Assembly (NCBI GenBank): GCA_036172665.1
Contig: CM069872.1
Coordinates: 43,014,101 to 43,078,100 of the forward strand
Direction: 5' to 3'
DNA length: 64,000 bases
DNA from: Prosopocoilus inquinatus
Lineage: Eukaryota; Arthropoda; Insecta; Coleoptera; Lucanidae
The notes under the pieces are model-generated. The model had not been told where the DNA came from. It saw nothing but the letters and a program-made list of their open reading frames with translations, and ran no database searches. Shown in pieces: positions 12,386 through 23,410 of the stretch (position 1 is its first letter; each line of letters starts with the position of its first letter). The translations under genes were made by a program, and so were the position numbers.

Positions 12386-15300
12386 AAGCAAGACATCCAG
12401 GGGCAAGTCTTTAGATTTTGATTACATTTTTACGTAAATGAATTGATATATCGAGTCATCAACAAAAAAAGACACCTCAAGTTAACCCTGGAAACAAAAA
12501 TATGTATCACGGATTAAATTATGCAAATGTTATGATCAAGGTTGTGATTATCGAGGAATGACGACGGGTACCCGTTCTGCGAAGGGACTTGGAAGGAATA
12601 TATTCTTTTAAGAAGGAAGGTATTGTATTCCAAATATCATCTGGTGTTAGCCACTTGCACCAGCCAATATGAAAGAAGCTACGCCATACGGTGTTTTTTT
12701 TTTTCAAGGGCTAACTCGGTGTGTTTTCTTGTTGAAGGCCCGACATATCTTCAATATACAGTAGTACTACTAACATTTTAAAAATGAGTATTTTTATTTA
12801 AGATATTTGTAATTTAGACACATACATTCTATATTTACTTTTAAGAATTTTATTAGATAATAAGAACATGTGAGCATTTAAAAATCAAAGTCACGTGATC
12901 AGTTACTTAGTAAATATTATTACTTTCTACAATTGGCAATATTGAATAATTTTTAGTGGAATTTTCATACTTTTTGGGCTGTAACATGTAAGTACTCTAC
13001 TTATAATAGGTGTATTTGATTGTTTTATTAGTTATTTCTTGTTAGATGGTAAAATATTAATTACTGTTACAGAAATTCAAATGAATAGGCACAGATCGCG
13101 CGGCTTTGGTTTTTAAAGCGCTCACTCTGTATATTAATTATTGGGGAACTATCAAGGATTAATAAATAATTTTATAGCGTTTTCAGTTGACTGCCCTAGA
13201 TCATTCTTAGAGTATTCCCATCCTGTTTTAAGCTCATGCAAGAGATGTATATACTCTCAGAGTGCTCTGGAGCAATGAATTGAAAACGCTATAAGTGATT
13301 TCTTTTCCAACAATATTAATACTTGGAAAGTTGAGGATGGATTTACTTAAGGTATTTAAACGAGTCTATTACGTCTAACATTTTTTTTTTTTACTGATGT
13401 GCAATAAATATAACATCGACATATTAAAAAATCAGCCCTTAAATAAGCATATTTTTTCGTACTTTACTAAACGGCGTCTCTTTACGGCCAGCCCAGAGTG
13501 TACGACACGCGGTTCTGTGTTCAGAGCCTTTATAGTCACCTTTTCACGCATTTTCAGGCTTGTTGAAACGACTTTAAGTAAATCCGTCGCTAGCTCTCCG
13601 ACTATTAGTCTCTACAAAGCAGCAACAAAAAGTGCAAATAATCATAAAATTGCATTAAATAAATCATTATTTAAATTTCATTCCATCACATTTCTCTATT
13701 ACTTAATTTTTATTTGCAAGCTTTTTCTTTCTTTTAGTAATCGAATCAACCCATCGCTGTTTTGTTTAAAAAAAATCTCATAAATTTATACATTTTTAAA
13801 GTAACTGTTATAATTTAATCTAACGACAATAATATTTAGAATGTAAGCAGCACCGTTATTATTATTGTTATTAAATACATTGCATGCATTTTTAATTTGT
13901 TCAAAAAATCAAGATGTTGGCTCATGTATTTTTGCATGTTATATTTACAAAAAAATATATTCTATTAATTATTTGTTTTTTTGATGTCATCACCTTATAA
14001 TGAAGAATAGTTTCATTTATCTTAATTTAAAATTAGATCCCATAGCTATTCATAAATGGAATCTTTGATTTGTGACCCATTACTATTAAAATACTACTTT
14101 CTTTAAGGATACGCAAATGCTAAGATATATAAATGTGACAATCCGAAATGTCCTCGGCCTGCCTGTTATATATCTGGGGGCTCATCCAAGGATGATTCAT
14201 TTCCTTGCCTTCGTCCTGCTTGCTCTGGTCGTTTTCAACTAGTTCGACATGTGAGTTTTGTAGATTGTCCTGGTCACGACATTCTTATGGCTACCATGCT
14301 TAACGGAGCTGCTGTAATGGACGCAGCTTTATTGTTGATTGCAGGTAATTTTCTTCAAATTCCATTCTTGTACATACATATTGATTCAGGCAATGCAACT
14401 CCTCATATGTATTCAAGATGGATTGAGTACTCAGCAGAAGGAAGAAAGCTCATTGAATAATTTATTTCAACAAAGGAAAATTATGTATTTGTATCAAAAT
14501 TATTAAATGTAAGCTTTCTTACTTCCACAGTTTATAAAATCAATCCCAAAAGATACTGGGACTGCACTGCCTATACTTAGCCAATCTGTATTATTTAATA
14601 ATTTCTTTGTGAAGGCAACGAGTCATGTCCTCAACCCCAAACAAGCGAACATTTAGCTGCAATTGAAATCATGAAGCTGAAACATATTCTTATTCTACAA
14701 AATAAGATTGATTTGGTTAAGGAAGGACAGGCAAAAGAACAACATGAACAAATAGTTAAGTTTGTTCAAGGAACTGTTGCCGAAGGTGCTCCTATTATAC
14801 CAATATCTGCTCAGCTAAAGTATAACATAGAGGTAAACATACCTTGTATTCTTTGCTGCTAGCTGTAATTCATTTTTCTTTCGCAGGTACTATGTGAATA
14901 TATCACTAAAAAAATTCCCGTTCCCGTTCGTGATTTTACATCAGAGCCACATTTAATTGTAATTAGATCATTTGATGTGAACAAACCTGGCTGTGAAGTG
15001 AACGACTTGAAAGGAGGTGTCGCCGGTGGAAGTATTCTTAGAGGGGTGCTGAAAGTTGGACAGGAGATTGAAGTAAGATTTACAAATGTGATCCGTTGGA
15101 GCAATGTAAATCAAAATTTCTGTAGGTAAGACCAGGTCTGGTAAGTAAAGATACTGAGGGGAAGTTGACCTGTCGTCCGATTTTCTCTCGCATTGTATCT
15201 TTGTACACTGAACAAAATGAACTGCAATTTGCTGTGCCAGGAGGCTTGATTGGTGTAGGCACAAAAATTGAACCAACACTTTGTAGAGCTGACCGTCTAG

Positions 15301-15703
15301 TAGGACAGGTGTTGGGGGCAGTTGGTGCACTTCCAAGCATCTTCATTGAACTTGAAGTATGGTTCAGTCAAATTTTTAGTCTGATTTTTATAATTGTTAC
15401 AATTTCTAGGTGAGTTATTACCTTCTGAAACGTCTTCTTGGTGTACGCACGGAAGGAGACAAGAAAGGAGCTAAGGTTCAGAAACTGTCCAAGAATGAGG
15501 TACTGTTGGTGAACATTGGTTCTTTAAGCACTGGAGGAAGAGTCATCGCAACAAAAGCCGATTTAGTAAAAATTTCTTTGACTAGCCCTGTGTGCACAGA
15601 AGTAGGTGAGAAGATAGCTTTAAGCCGACGTGTTGAGAAACACTGGCGTTTAATTGGTTGGGGCCAAATCCGCGGAGGGGAAACTATTGAGCCAACCAAG
15701 TAA
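9869..15703 (+). CDS. eIF2gamma: Translation initiation factor eIF2 subunit gamma
   Basis: Seven exons, 9869-9940, 10088-10262, 14108-14344, 14615-14832, 14887-15072, 15126-15356 and 15410-15703, join in frame to 470 residues (human EIF2S3 472). This is the GTPase core of eIF2, which carries initiator Met-tRNA to the 40S subunit. Visible motifs are the P-loop GHVAHGKS (49-56), a zinc-ribbon-like four-cysteine insert ([12 protein letters not shown] ... CLRPACSG), G3 DCPGHD, G4 NKID and G5 SAQ. Domain III ends [18 protein letters not shown]. Exons 1 and 2 are shared with Su(var)3-9, whose third exon sits inside the 3.8-kb intron 2. The exon-2 donor (G|GTAAGT) serves both mRNAs; choosing the 14108 acceptor instead of 10923 gives eIF2-gamma. 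The 14108 acceptor has a better pyrimidine tract (ctttctttaag). An AATAAA-like signal follows at about 15810. Confidence 0.97.
10818..10947 (+). promoter_or_regulatory. Inverted repeat enclosing the Su(var)3-9 3' splice site
   Basis: The 13-mer ccgttcacatcga at 10818-10830 is perfectly complementary to tcgatgtgaacgg at 10935-10947, which lies in the first 25 bases of the Su(var)3-9-specific exon. In the pre-mRNA these could pair into a 13-bp stem with a loop of about 104 nt that holds the acceptor AG (10921-10922) and its probable branch region. The pairing is seen directly in the sequence; a role in choosing between the two transcripts is inference. Confidence 0.5.
13174..13292. mobile_element. 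Short palindromic MITE, AGCGTTTTC family, copy 1
   Basis: Both ends read atagcgttttca(g/a)tt toward the centre, and the arms share inner blocks such as gagtat. The element is about 119 bp with no coding capacity and lies in the large eIF2-gamma intron. Related copies are at 23411-23773 and 38238-38364, with the same end sequence and the same inner motif order. The flanks read TTA ... TAA, so a short target duplication (TA or TTA) is possible. Confidence 0.7.
13381..13611 (-). pseudogene. Possible retroposed gene fragment within eIF2-gamma intron 2
   Basis: On the minus strand 60 codons are open from 13611 to a TGA at 13432, with coding-like composition unlike the AT-rich surroundings (for example [16 protein letters not shown] and [18 protein letters not shown]). 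About 40 nt after the stop is a run of 13 A residues, like the poly(A) tail of a processed copy. The open stretch begins directly after a ctttgtag sequence that could equally be a 3' splice site, so a small nested gene is the alternative. I do not recognise the protein and see no start codon. Confidence 0.35.
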
Positions 15704-16068
15704 GGAAACTTATTTTCAAACCTCAAATACCTTATTCTATTTGTATTTGAAGGGATACATTTTTCTGTTAATGTTATTTACCTGTATTTATAACAAACGG
15801 TGTTTGAGTTAATAAATATTACCTAATGAATGAGTTAAGAAATTCATAAAAATCACTATCCCATAAAAAAAAACGCGTTTAACTAATTTCAGTGAATTTA
15901 TTAAACCACAAAGTTAATTCCTTCTTATTAGTAATCTATCTTGCATCATAAGAACTATGTTAAATCTGATGCAGATGTAGGATAATGTTTAAATAAAAAT
16001 TTTACATGTATTTCTTTATTACTGAAACTTGATAATCTATGATCCTTGTTCTATATACAATAATTTCC
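15704..16068. other. Convergent 3' region between eIF2-gamma and OSCP
   Basis: AT-rich interval holding the 3' UTRs of the two convergent genes. It has AATAAA-like words on the plus strand near 15810. No additional gene is supported. Confidence 0.6.
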
Positions 16069-16849
16069 TTAAAGAGGGCTGCTAATAAGATCAGTATATT
16101 TCTTAATCTTGCTGGAAACACTCATATCCACATATCGGTCACCAATGCTAACAATCATCCCACCAACTATACTTGGATCAACAATAGTAGTCAGATGAAT
16201 TGTTTGCTGGGGTTTGATAAATGTTTTCAATACACTTTCAAGCTTTGACTTTTGGGCCTGATCCAGTTCCTTAGCGGTGGTTACTTCACATACTACCTAA
16301 AGCGGCAAGTTTACTCAATTCCATAACATCATTTACGCTATTTAAAATTTACAAACCTCTCCACGATAAGCAGACATTAAAGTTTTGTAAGCGTTAATGA
16401 CTCCGTTCAGGTTTTTCAAGCGACCATTTTCCGCCAGCAATTGGAACAGATTTGCAGTCAGTGGTGAATGGCCAACTTTCCCAGAGATCAGCTTCAAACC
16501 TTCAACCTTCAATGGCCTCTTAATAGTTGGATTTGCGACGAATTCGCGTAGTTTATTATCGGTTTTTAGAATTCCTTGAAAAGAAACGAGTTCCTTTTCG
16601 ACTGAATCGAGTTTCTTTTCTTTGGAAGCCGCAGAGTATAAGGCAGTCGCGTAGCGTCCTTCAATACCAAATAGTTGTATCGGTGGCTTTACCAATTGAT
16701 TCAGTGCATTGCTGGTGCTAACTGATCGAACCTAAGGCAAAAATTGAAGTTTAACCTCAAGGTATTATGTAACACTACTTAGTATTAAAGTGCAATTAAT
16801 GGGTAGGTGTGTTTTAACTTACGAGCATTGAAAACTTTGGAGTGGTCAT
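16069..16849 (-). CDS. ATPsynO: ATP synthase subunit O (OSCP), mitochondrial
   Basis: Three minus-strand exons, 16823-16849, 16357-16731 and 16069-16296, join in frame to 209 residues (human ATP5PO 213). OSCP forms part of the peripheral stalk linking the F1 head to Fo in the inner mitochondrial membrane. The N-terminus MTTPKFSMLVRSVSTSNALN is a basic, hydroxylated presequence. It is followed by the family block PPIQLFGIEGRYATALYSAA, the helical OSCP domain (TIKRPLKVEGL, LTANLFQLLAENGRL) and the C-terminal signature near IVGGMIVSIGDRYVDMSV with KIKKYTDLI. The stop at 16069-16071 is 365 bp from the eIF2-gamma stop (convergent). The very short first exon (nine codons) is required to supply a start. 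Confidence 0.95.
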
Positions 16850-17232
16850 TATTGATTATTGTTCTTTATTCTAAATAGATTAATTATGAAACGCCGAAAA
16901 ATCTGCAACCAGGATTTGACAATTGAGAAGGCAATCAGCGTTACCAACTGTAGCTAACATGGTAAGGAGTGTCCGATTTAAAAAGCCTGTGGCACAGGGC
17001 CCGTTCAGCAAACAGAACTGTGGAGTATATTGACTTGTTTGGTGCACTGAAGTGGCTGAACGGTGCAGAGCTGCTAAATTTTTCTTGCGAAGATAACCAA
17101 ACTTATTACAAAATGTAGCCCATTTACGCCAAACTCCGAAATGTAAAAAGAAATTAATTGATAAATAACATAAAATAAACCATCTTAAAATTTTCGGATT
17201 AGAAGAGTGGTGATAAAAGACAAATGAATCAT

Positions 17233-17349
17233 TGGGCACGTTCAGCGGATGCGTTGCTTGCTCAGCAGTCGTTTATGATTAGCTATTACCTTCATGTGAG
17301 CCAATCACAATCGATTGCTGAGTAAGCAACTCTGCCGCTGAACGCGCCC
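17233..17349. mobile_element. MITE-like hairpin with GTTCAGCGG ends
   Basis: The left end reads gggcacgttcagcgg ... gcgttgcttgctcagcag. The right end reads its complement, ctgagtaagcaac ... ccgctgaacgcgccc. The element is about 117 bp with no coding content. A similar terminus, ggctgaacgcgccc, occurs at about 19148-19165, and gcccgttcagc at about 16999, suggesting further degraded relatives nearby. Confidence 0.6.
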
Positions 17350-17699
17350 ATTTATTAATCATTTAAACTGCTTTCTTTTGCTTAAAAATTTGAATCTTGT
17401 TTTGAATAGTTTGATTCTGGATTCGGCAGTTGCTGCAATAAAACACTTCAGATTTGAATTATTGATTGACAATTCGCCTGTAAATAACTGCAATTCAATC
17501 CAAACGAAATACACAAATAGTTTGATTCGAAAGGGAAAGGGGATTATCGATCGGGACTGAATTTTCAAGGAGAGTGGGGATTAATCCGCTTGCAAAAGAC
17601 CGTCCGTCTTTGAATCTAAATTCGTTGGACCACGTTTTTGTTAGCGAAATAAATGTAATTAATTTGACAGTTGTCCAGTTGAACCATTCTTTTTTGTTT

Positions 17700-18540
17700 T
17701 TGGTAAAACATAGGAACGAAAAGAAGCAGAGAAAACGAAACAAATAAAAATCGCCGATTTGGAATATCAGAAATTCGATGAACAAATGAAAAAGAAACAA
17801 ATTAACCTGCAAAAAAATATGAAAAACAAAAGGGAAATGAAAGAAACGGCAAGATCATGCAAGGCATGAAAAGCAAAGCAGCAACAAAATAAGATCGACA
17901 ATGTCAAGCAGAACGAAAAAACGAACGAATCTTTTTGATTATTATAAAATAAAAGCAAACTGTAAGTGTCAATAATCCATGAAATGCAGAATTTAAAACA
18001 AAAGATAACAACTCTGAGGAACACAAAACAAATGAAAGACGATGAACTATGAAAAAGCGTCAATAAAATATGAAAAGTCAATTCGATAATAAGATAAGTA
18101 GAAGAGAAATCCACGGTACGAAAGCTAAAGAACAAAAAAAAACAAAAGAAAACTGATGACTAGGTTGAGCAAAAAACAAATGAATCTCTAGACGAAAAAA
18201 AACAGTAGAAAACAAAACACAACAGTAAAAAAGCGTCAATCAATAAAATGTGAAAAACAAGTTTGATTAAAACAAACAACAAAGAGAAATACGAGAGCAT
18301 AAATGAATTTTAAAAAAGCAGATGTACTAAATGGGCAACATTTCGAAAATAGAAGAATGCGAAAAACTGGAAAGAGAAATGGTAGAAGAATGGATAGACC
18401 ATAAAGTAAATGAAAAAAACTGCCGAAAACTTTTACAAGTAAATAAACTGGCAAAAAATTAAATAAACGAACGGCCAACTCCTTAAAACAAAAAAAATTA
18501 AACGAATAAAAAATAAAAGAAAGGTACACATTCTCGTCAT
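17700..18540 (-). repeat. A/T-rich repeat block, reverse orientation
   Basis: A-rich plus strand with recurring words (aaaacaaatgaaaaa, gaaaaagcgtcaataaaat). Their complements recur in the T-rich arrays at 23780-24733, 29620-30400 and 49560-51190, for example attttattgacgctttttcg. Ends of the block also match (the ggaatatcag word here and its complement near 51105). It is strongly biased and non-coding. Confidence 0.65.
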
Positions 18541-18976
18541 AATTATAATACCTGTATATTAACGTAGAAGCGCAGACAGTGAACTAATTTAAATTTTTTT
18601 AAAGCGAACAGAAAGGTTTCTTAAAGGAATAATATTTTGAAAATAAATGAACATAACCTCACAATATATGTGATATCACATCAAACTGATCAATATTGAC
18701 TGTAAAAATCAGCTTCATCAGTCGGGAGTGAAGGAAGACGAACTCAATCATTTCTTTATCACTGATGTGATCGCCAACTGAATAACTGCAAATGAAACGC
18801 AATCAGTGATTTTTAAGTGTTTGAATCAATTAGAATTTAAATATGTTGAAAATGGAGGACGGCTGTAGCCTATAAAGTACGAAAACCTAACCTCACTCCA
18901 AGTGTCAAATCTTGATCAACAGTTGCCATAGCGTTGAACTGTTACAAATTCTTTCAAACGCAAAATAAACAGGTAG

Positions 18977-19112
18977 GCCGAGTTAAGTGAGCGGTCAAAT
19001 TGCACAGAATCGTCAAGTCAACGGCCTTACTAAATTCTCTGACCAATCAGCAATTGAGAAAAGTGATCACGTGATTTGGTCTGATCACTTCGACCGTTCA
19101 CTTACCGCAGCC
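18977..19112. mobile_element. MITE-like inverted-repeat element
   Basis: The left end gagttaagtgagcggtcaaa is complementary to the right end cgaccgttcacttaccgcag, with single mismatches. The inner arms also pair (gaccaatcag...aagtgatca and ggtctgatcactt). About 136 bp, with no coding capacity. Confidence 0.55.
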
Positions 19113-19500
19113 AAATAAATGAAAAACATGTTTCTGATTTTGGTCAACTGCTGCCTTGGCTGAACGCGCCCTTTGCGATATTCAGGGTGGCCAGCATAGT
19201 TTTCATGACAGCAAATAATGTTGGCACTACAAGGCTTTCATTTTTCAATGTTTCCGGTTACTGGACTTGCAAATATGCTAATACACCTACGGAATACATG
19301 AGACATGTTTACTCTAGTGCATTTTCGGACTAATTGAAAATTACCAAATTATTATAGTTTTGTAGTGGCCAAGTAATAACGACCGCCCAGTTTATAAGTA
19401 TATGGCAAGTATGCAGATAAGCAAAAGTAACTCTTTTAGGTACATCAACAACATATCATAAACCATATAAAAACAAGCTGATGCAGTTCAAGTAGCAATC

Positions 19501-22500
19501 ATGTTAAAGGTGCAGTTTCATTCTGATTATCTCATTAAACTTGCTTGTTAACATTTTGTAATTGCAGGAAAGAGGTCAGCTGAAGTTCGAAGATAAATGG
19601 CCTTTTATGAGACCGATTGTTCTAAAACTCTTGCAACAGGAACCTGTGTCTCCTGCCGAATGGCAAGAGTTATTCTACGATGTTCACCTGGTCTGTTTAT
19701 GGGATGAGAAAGGGCCTGTAAAGCTAAAGGAGCATTTGCAAGAAGATATCGTGCAATTTATCAAGCAAGCACAAGCCAGAGTGCTCGCCCAAAGAGAAGA
19801 ACAAGCACTTCTTAAGGCGTACATAGCCGAATGGAGAAAGTTCTTTACTCAGTGTAATTACCTGCCGACTCCGTTCAGGCAGCTGGAAAGCTCATTGCAA
19901 GGTAAACCTGCAACAGGAGTTACAAATTTACAAGGCAATAGTAGTAAGAAAGGTCAAGGAGATGAGAGTATTGTACGTAAACTTATGTTAGATTCATGGA
20001 ATGAAAGCATATTCTGTGATATCAAACATCGATTGCAAGATAGTGCCATGAAACTAGTGCATGCCGAAAGAAACGGTGAAGCTTTTGATTCACAACTGGT
20101 TATAGGTAAGTGGAAATTAAAAGACTAATTGTTTAATTTAATTAGATATGGGCAATTAACTTCAAAATAAACTCACATTTACTTTTTAAAATTTCTATCA
20201 ATTAGAATTATTATACCTCAAAATAAAATTTGTCGTACATTTCCAGGTTGAATTTAAAAGTTAATGTTTTATTGTACACAGCAACTTCAATTATTGAAAA
20301 GCTGAAGAAGAAAGTGGTTCAATCCAAATATTTATTCATAAATAAAATCCTTTCTAATTTTAAATAAAATCTTTCCTAATTTTGTTTAGTATTCTATTTA
20401 ATTCAGTGCCCAGTTTCTTTTTTTATTATCTCCAGACTGCCATCATCACTATTAATATAAACCAACATGATCTGCCACTGATGAGAAGAAGGAGGAAGGA
20501 GCAATGTCTGTAAGGAATGACATTGTTGATACTTACCCGACCTTCTTCTCTTCAATGACAAATGATTTTAATTTATATTACCAACGACGATAGTAGTCAG
20601 AAGAAGGCTACAATTATTAAGAAAATCAAACTTGGTTGCTTTATTAAATACTAAATAAATTAGGAAGTGATTTATTTCAATTCACAATTGAAGATATGAG
20701 TGGATGAAGGACTGGTGTTATGTTGCAAAATTAGAAACGAGCTTAAATTGCAATTAAAAGTGTTTCATTGGAATTAATTGCTCTGTTTTTGTGATTGAAC
20801 CGGTGACTGTATTTAATTTCCCACAGTCGATTAAAATAATCAATTCAAAACACTGATTTTAAAAATGTGACAATGTCTTTAATTATTTTACTTAATTAAG
20901 GACAATAAACATTATTCAAATATCAAGTAGGAGATAATGCAAATTGCAACTTTTAATTTAAGTAAAAAGAGTCCTATTATTGAATACTTGTGAAGCAGTT
21001 TCTTTTCTTTCTTTTTGTGGGGAAAATACATTTAGAATGACGTGTAAAAATAGTCATGTAAAATAATTCAATGCTCTTCAAAAGCTGTGATGTGCAAATC
21101 ATCTCATTTATCTTGATATTAACTTGTATTTTAGGTGTTAGGGAATCTTATGTTAATTTATGTTCGAACACTGAAGACAAGATGCAGATATATCGCGAGA
21201 ATTTTGAAGCGGCGTACATACAAAGCACAGAAATGTTTTATCGTTTGAAAGCACCTGAACAACTAGCAGCTAACGGAGTGCAAGCATATATGAGATATGC
21301 TGATAATAAATTACGTGAAGAAGAAACACGTGCACAGCGATATCTAGAAGCAGGAAGCAACGGTGTGATTCAGTGCTGTGTAAAAGTGCTTGTTGGCAAT
21401 ACTTTGTCCGTTTTATTAGCTGAATGTGCCCCGTTAATTAAAGCAGGCGAGACAGAACGGTTACAGTTGATGTTTCGGTTGCTGGAACGAGTGCCAGAAG
21501 GCGTTCAGCCGATGCTGCGTGAGTTAGAATCACATATTACCTCCGCTGGATTAGCTGATATGATAGCGGCTGCCGATATTATCACACAGGATTCTGAAAA
21601 GTATGTAGAACGACTGCTCGAATTGTTTAGGAAATTTAGTGCTTTGGTTCACGATGCCTTCAATGATGATCCCAGATTTTTGACTGCACGAGATAAAGCA
21701 TTCAAGGCAGTTGTAAATGATATCACTGTCTTCAAATTGGAATTAAACACCAATAAGAATTTAGGTGCCAAGTCTGCAACGCCGGAAAGTAAGTGCCCCG
21801 AATTACTGGCGAATTACTGTGACATGTTGTTACGAAGAACACCTCTTTCTAAAAGACTGACCTCTGAAGAGATTGAATCTCGCCTGAAAGACGTGCTTTT
21901 AGTGCTGAAGTATGTTTCAAACAAGGATGTTTTCATGAGATATCATAAAGCGCATTTGACCAGACGACTCATATTAGACGCAAGGTAAATTGCACAACTT
22001 AATTGACTGCATACGAAAACAAGGAAACTCAAAATTTAAACTAATAAAAGAAAGCTCATGTTCATTAAAAATGTTTCACTCTATTATTTGATACACTGAA
22101 GAAATAATAAAATTATGAACTTGGAGTATAATTTTAAAACTTGTTGGGAGAAGTAACTATGATTTTGTTAAATAATAACGAGACCTAAGCAAAACAAAAT
22201 AATAATTGTTTATCATTTAACATTAAGGCACAAATTCAATTTTAGTGCGGATAGTGAAAAGGAAGAGGATATGGTAGAATGGTTACGTGAAGTTGGTATG
22301 CCTGCCGATTACGTTAATAAATTGGCAAGGATGTTCCAAGATATTAAAGTAAGTGAAGATTTAAATGCACAATTTAGGATGTCGACTGCAAGACACGATG
22401 CTTTGAATATAAAAATATTAAACGCCGGTGCTTGGGCCAGGGGTTCAGAACGAGTCACGGTTAGTTTACCTGTAGAATTAGAAGATTACATACCCGAAGT

Positions 22501-23279
22501 AGAAGAATTTTATAAAAAGAAACACTCAGGTCGAAAGCTGCAATGGTGAATGTCTTAAGCAAATCGTTTCTGATATTATTTTTAATTCTGTTCCTACCCA
22601 GGTATCATCATATGAGTAATGGAACAATTACATTTGCAAATGAAGTCGGTCGCTATGATTTGGATGTAACCACATTCCAGATGGCAGTGTTGTTCGCGTG
22701 GAATCAAAGGCCTAATGAAAAAGTGAGTTACGAAAATCTTCGTTTGGCGACTGAATTGCCCGATGCCGAGTTAAGAAGGACATTGTGGTCCTTAGTTGCA
22801 TTTCCCAAACTCAAACGCCAATTACTTTTGTACACGCCTCTAGCAAGTGCCCCCAAAGATTTTGCAGAAAACACACTCTTCTGGATTAATCAAGAATTTT
22901 CCCTCATAAAAAACGGAAAGCCACAGAAACGAGGAAAGGTAATAAGAGTATTGCACTGGCAAGAATTTATTAACTGGCATACACTTTTCAGATCAATTTG
23001 ATAGGAAGACTGCAGCTGAGTACCGAGCGTTCTCAGCAAGAGGATAATCATTCCATTGTGCAGTTAAGGATTTTAAGAACGCAGGAAGCCATTATTAAGA
23101 TCCTCAAGATGAGAAAGCGCATCACAAATGCCGCCTTACAAGCAGAACTCGTAGATATCTTGAAGAATATGTTCCTGCCATCAAAAAAGATGATCAAAGA
23201 ACAACTGGAATGGCTAATCGAACATAAATACATGAAGAGAGACGACGATGACATTAATACATTTATTTATATGGCGTGA
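19501..23279 (+). CDS. Cul5: Cullin-5
   Basis: Six exons, 19501-19509, 19568-20105, 21135-21984, 22246-22545, 22602-22938 and 22992-23279, join in frame to 773 residues (human CUL5 780). Cullin-5 is the scaffold of a ubiquitin ligase that uses elongin B/C and SOCS-box receptors with RBX2. The N-terminal cullin repeats are clear (FEDKWPFMRPIVLKLL, KAYIAEWRKFFTQCNYLP), as are the receptor- and RING-binding domains (CPELLANYCDMLLRRTPLSK, FMRYHKAHLTRRLILD). The winged-helix end carries the neddylation lysine, expected at K717 in AIIKILKMRK, and closes with DINTFIYMA. Coding starts in a nine-base exon (ATGTTAAAG) before a 58-bp intron; this start is my choice because exon 2 has no in-frame ATG before the conserved block. 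An AATAAA lies at about 23290. Confidence 0.95.
20430..20603. mobile_element. MITE-like palindrome in Cul5 intron 2
   Basis: The left arm (ctccagactgccatcatcac ... gagaagaaggagg) and the right arm (cgaccttcttctcttca ... cgatagtagtcagaag) are imperfect complements over about 65 bp each, with a short spacer. No coding content. It lies wholly inside the 1029-bp Cul5 intron 2. Confidence 0.55.
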
Positions 23280-23410
23280 AATTGTTATCAATAAATTTTG
23301 TTATTTAAAACGTTGTTTACAGTTTAAACAATTATTTTATTCCATGAAATTTCATTTATCTATTTCCATCAAGATTTTTCAACCAACAAACCGTTACCTC
23401 ACCGATACTT

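Larger units (their letters stand above)
12386..14107 (+). other. Rest of eIF2-gamma intron 2, including the Su(var)3-9 3' UTR
   Basis: This stretch lies between the Su(var)3-9 stop codon and eIF2-gamma exon 3. It must contain the Su(var)3-9 3' UTR and polyadenylation site; AT-rich sequence with AATAAA-like words makes the exact site uncertain. It also contains a 119-bp palindromic element (13174-13292) and a minus-strand gene-fragment candidate with a poly(A)-like tail (13381-13611), both listed separately. Confidence 0.6.
16850..19500. other. Intergenic region between OSCP and Cul5, repeat-rich
   Basis: No gene is supported. It contains short inverted-repeat elements (17233-17349 and 18977-19112), a segment at about 17085-17150 that recurs at 51770-51835, and an A-rich block at 17700-18540 that is the reverse complement of the T-rich family seen at 49.6-51.2 kb. 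The long minus-strand open frames between 17.5 and 18.5 kb are low-complexity Phe/Ser/Leu-rich translations of that block, not genes. Confidence 0.65.

Noticed and set aside
11443..12707. Multiple opposite-strand and off-frame ORFs across Su(var)3-9
   Set aside because: Shadows of the long methyltransferase exon in other frames.
17495..18529. Several minus-strand frames rich in Phe, Ser and Leu
   Set aside because: Translations of the A-rich low-complexity block; no domain, no splice support.
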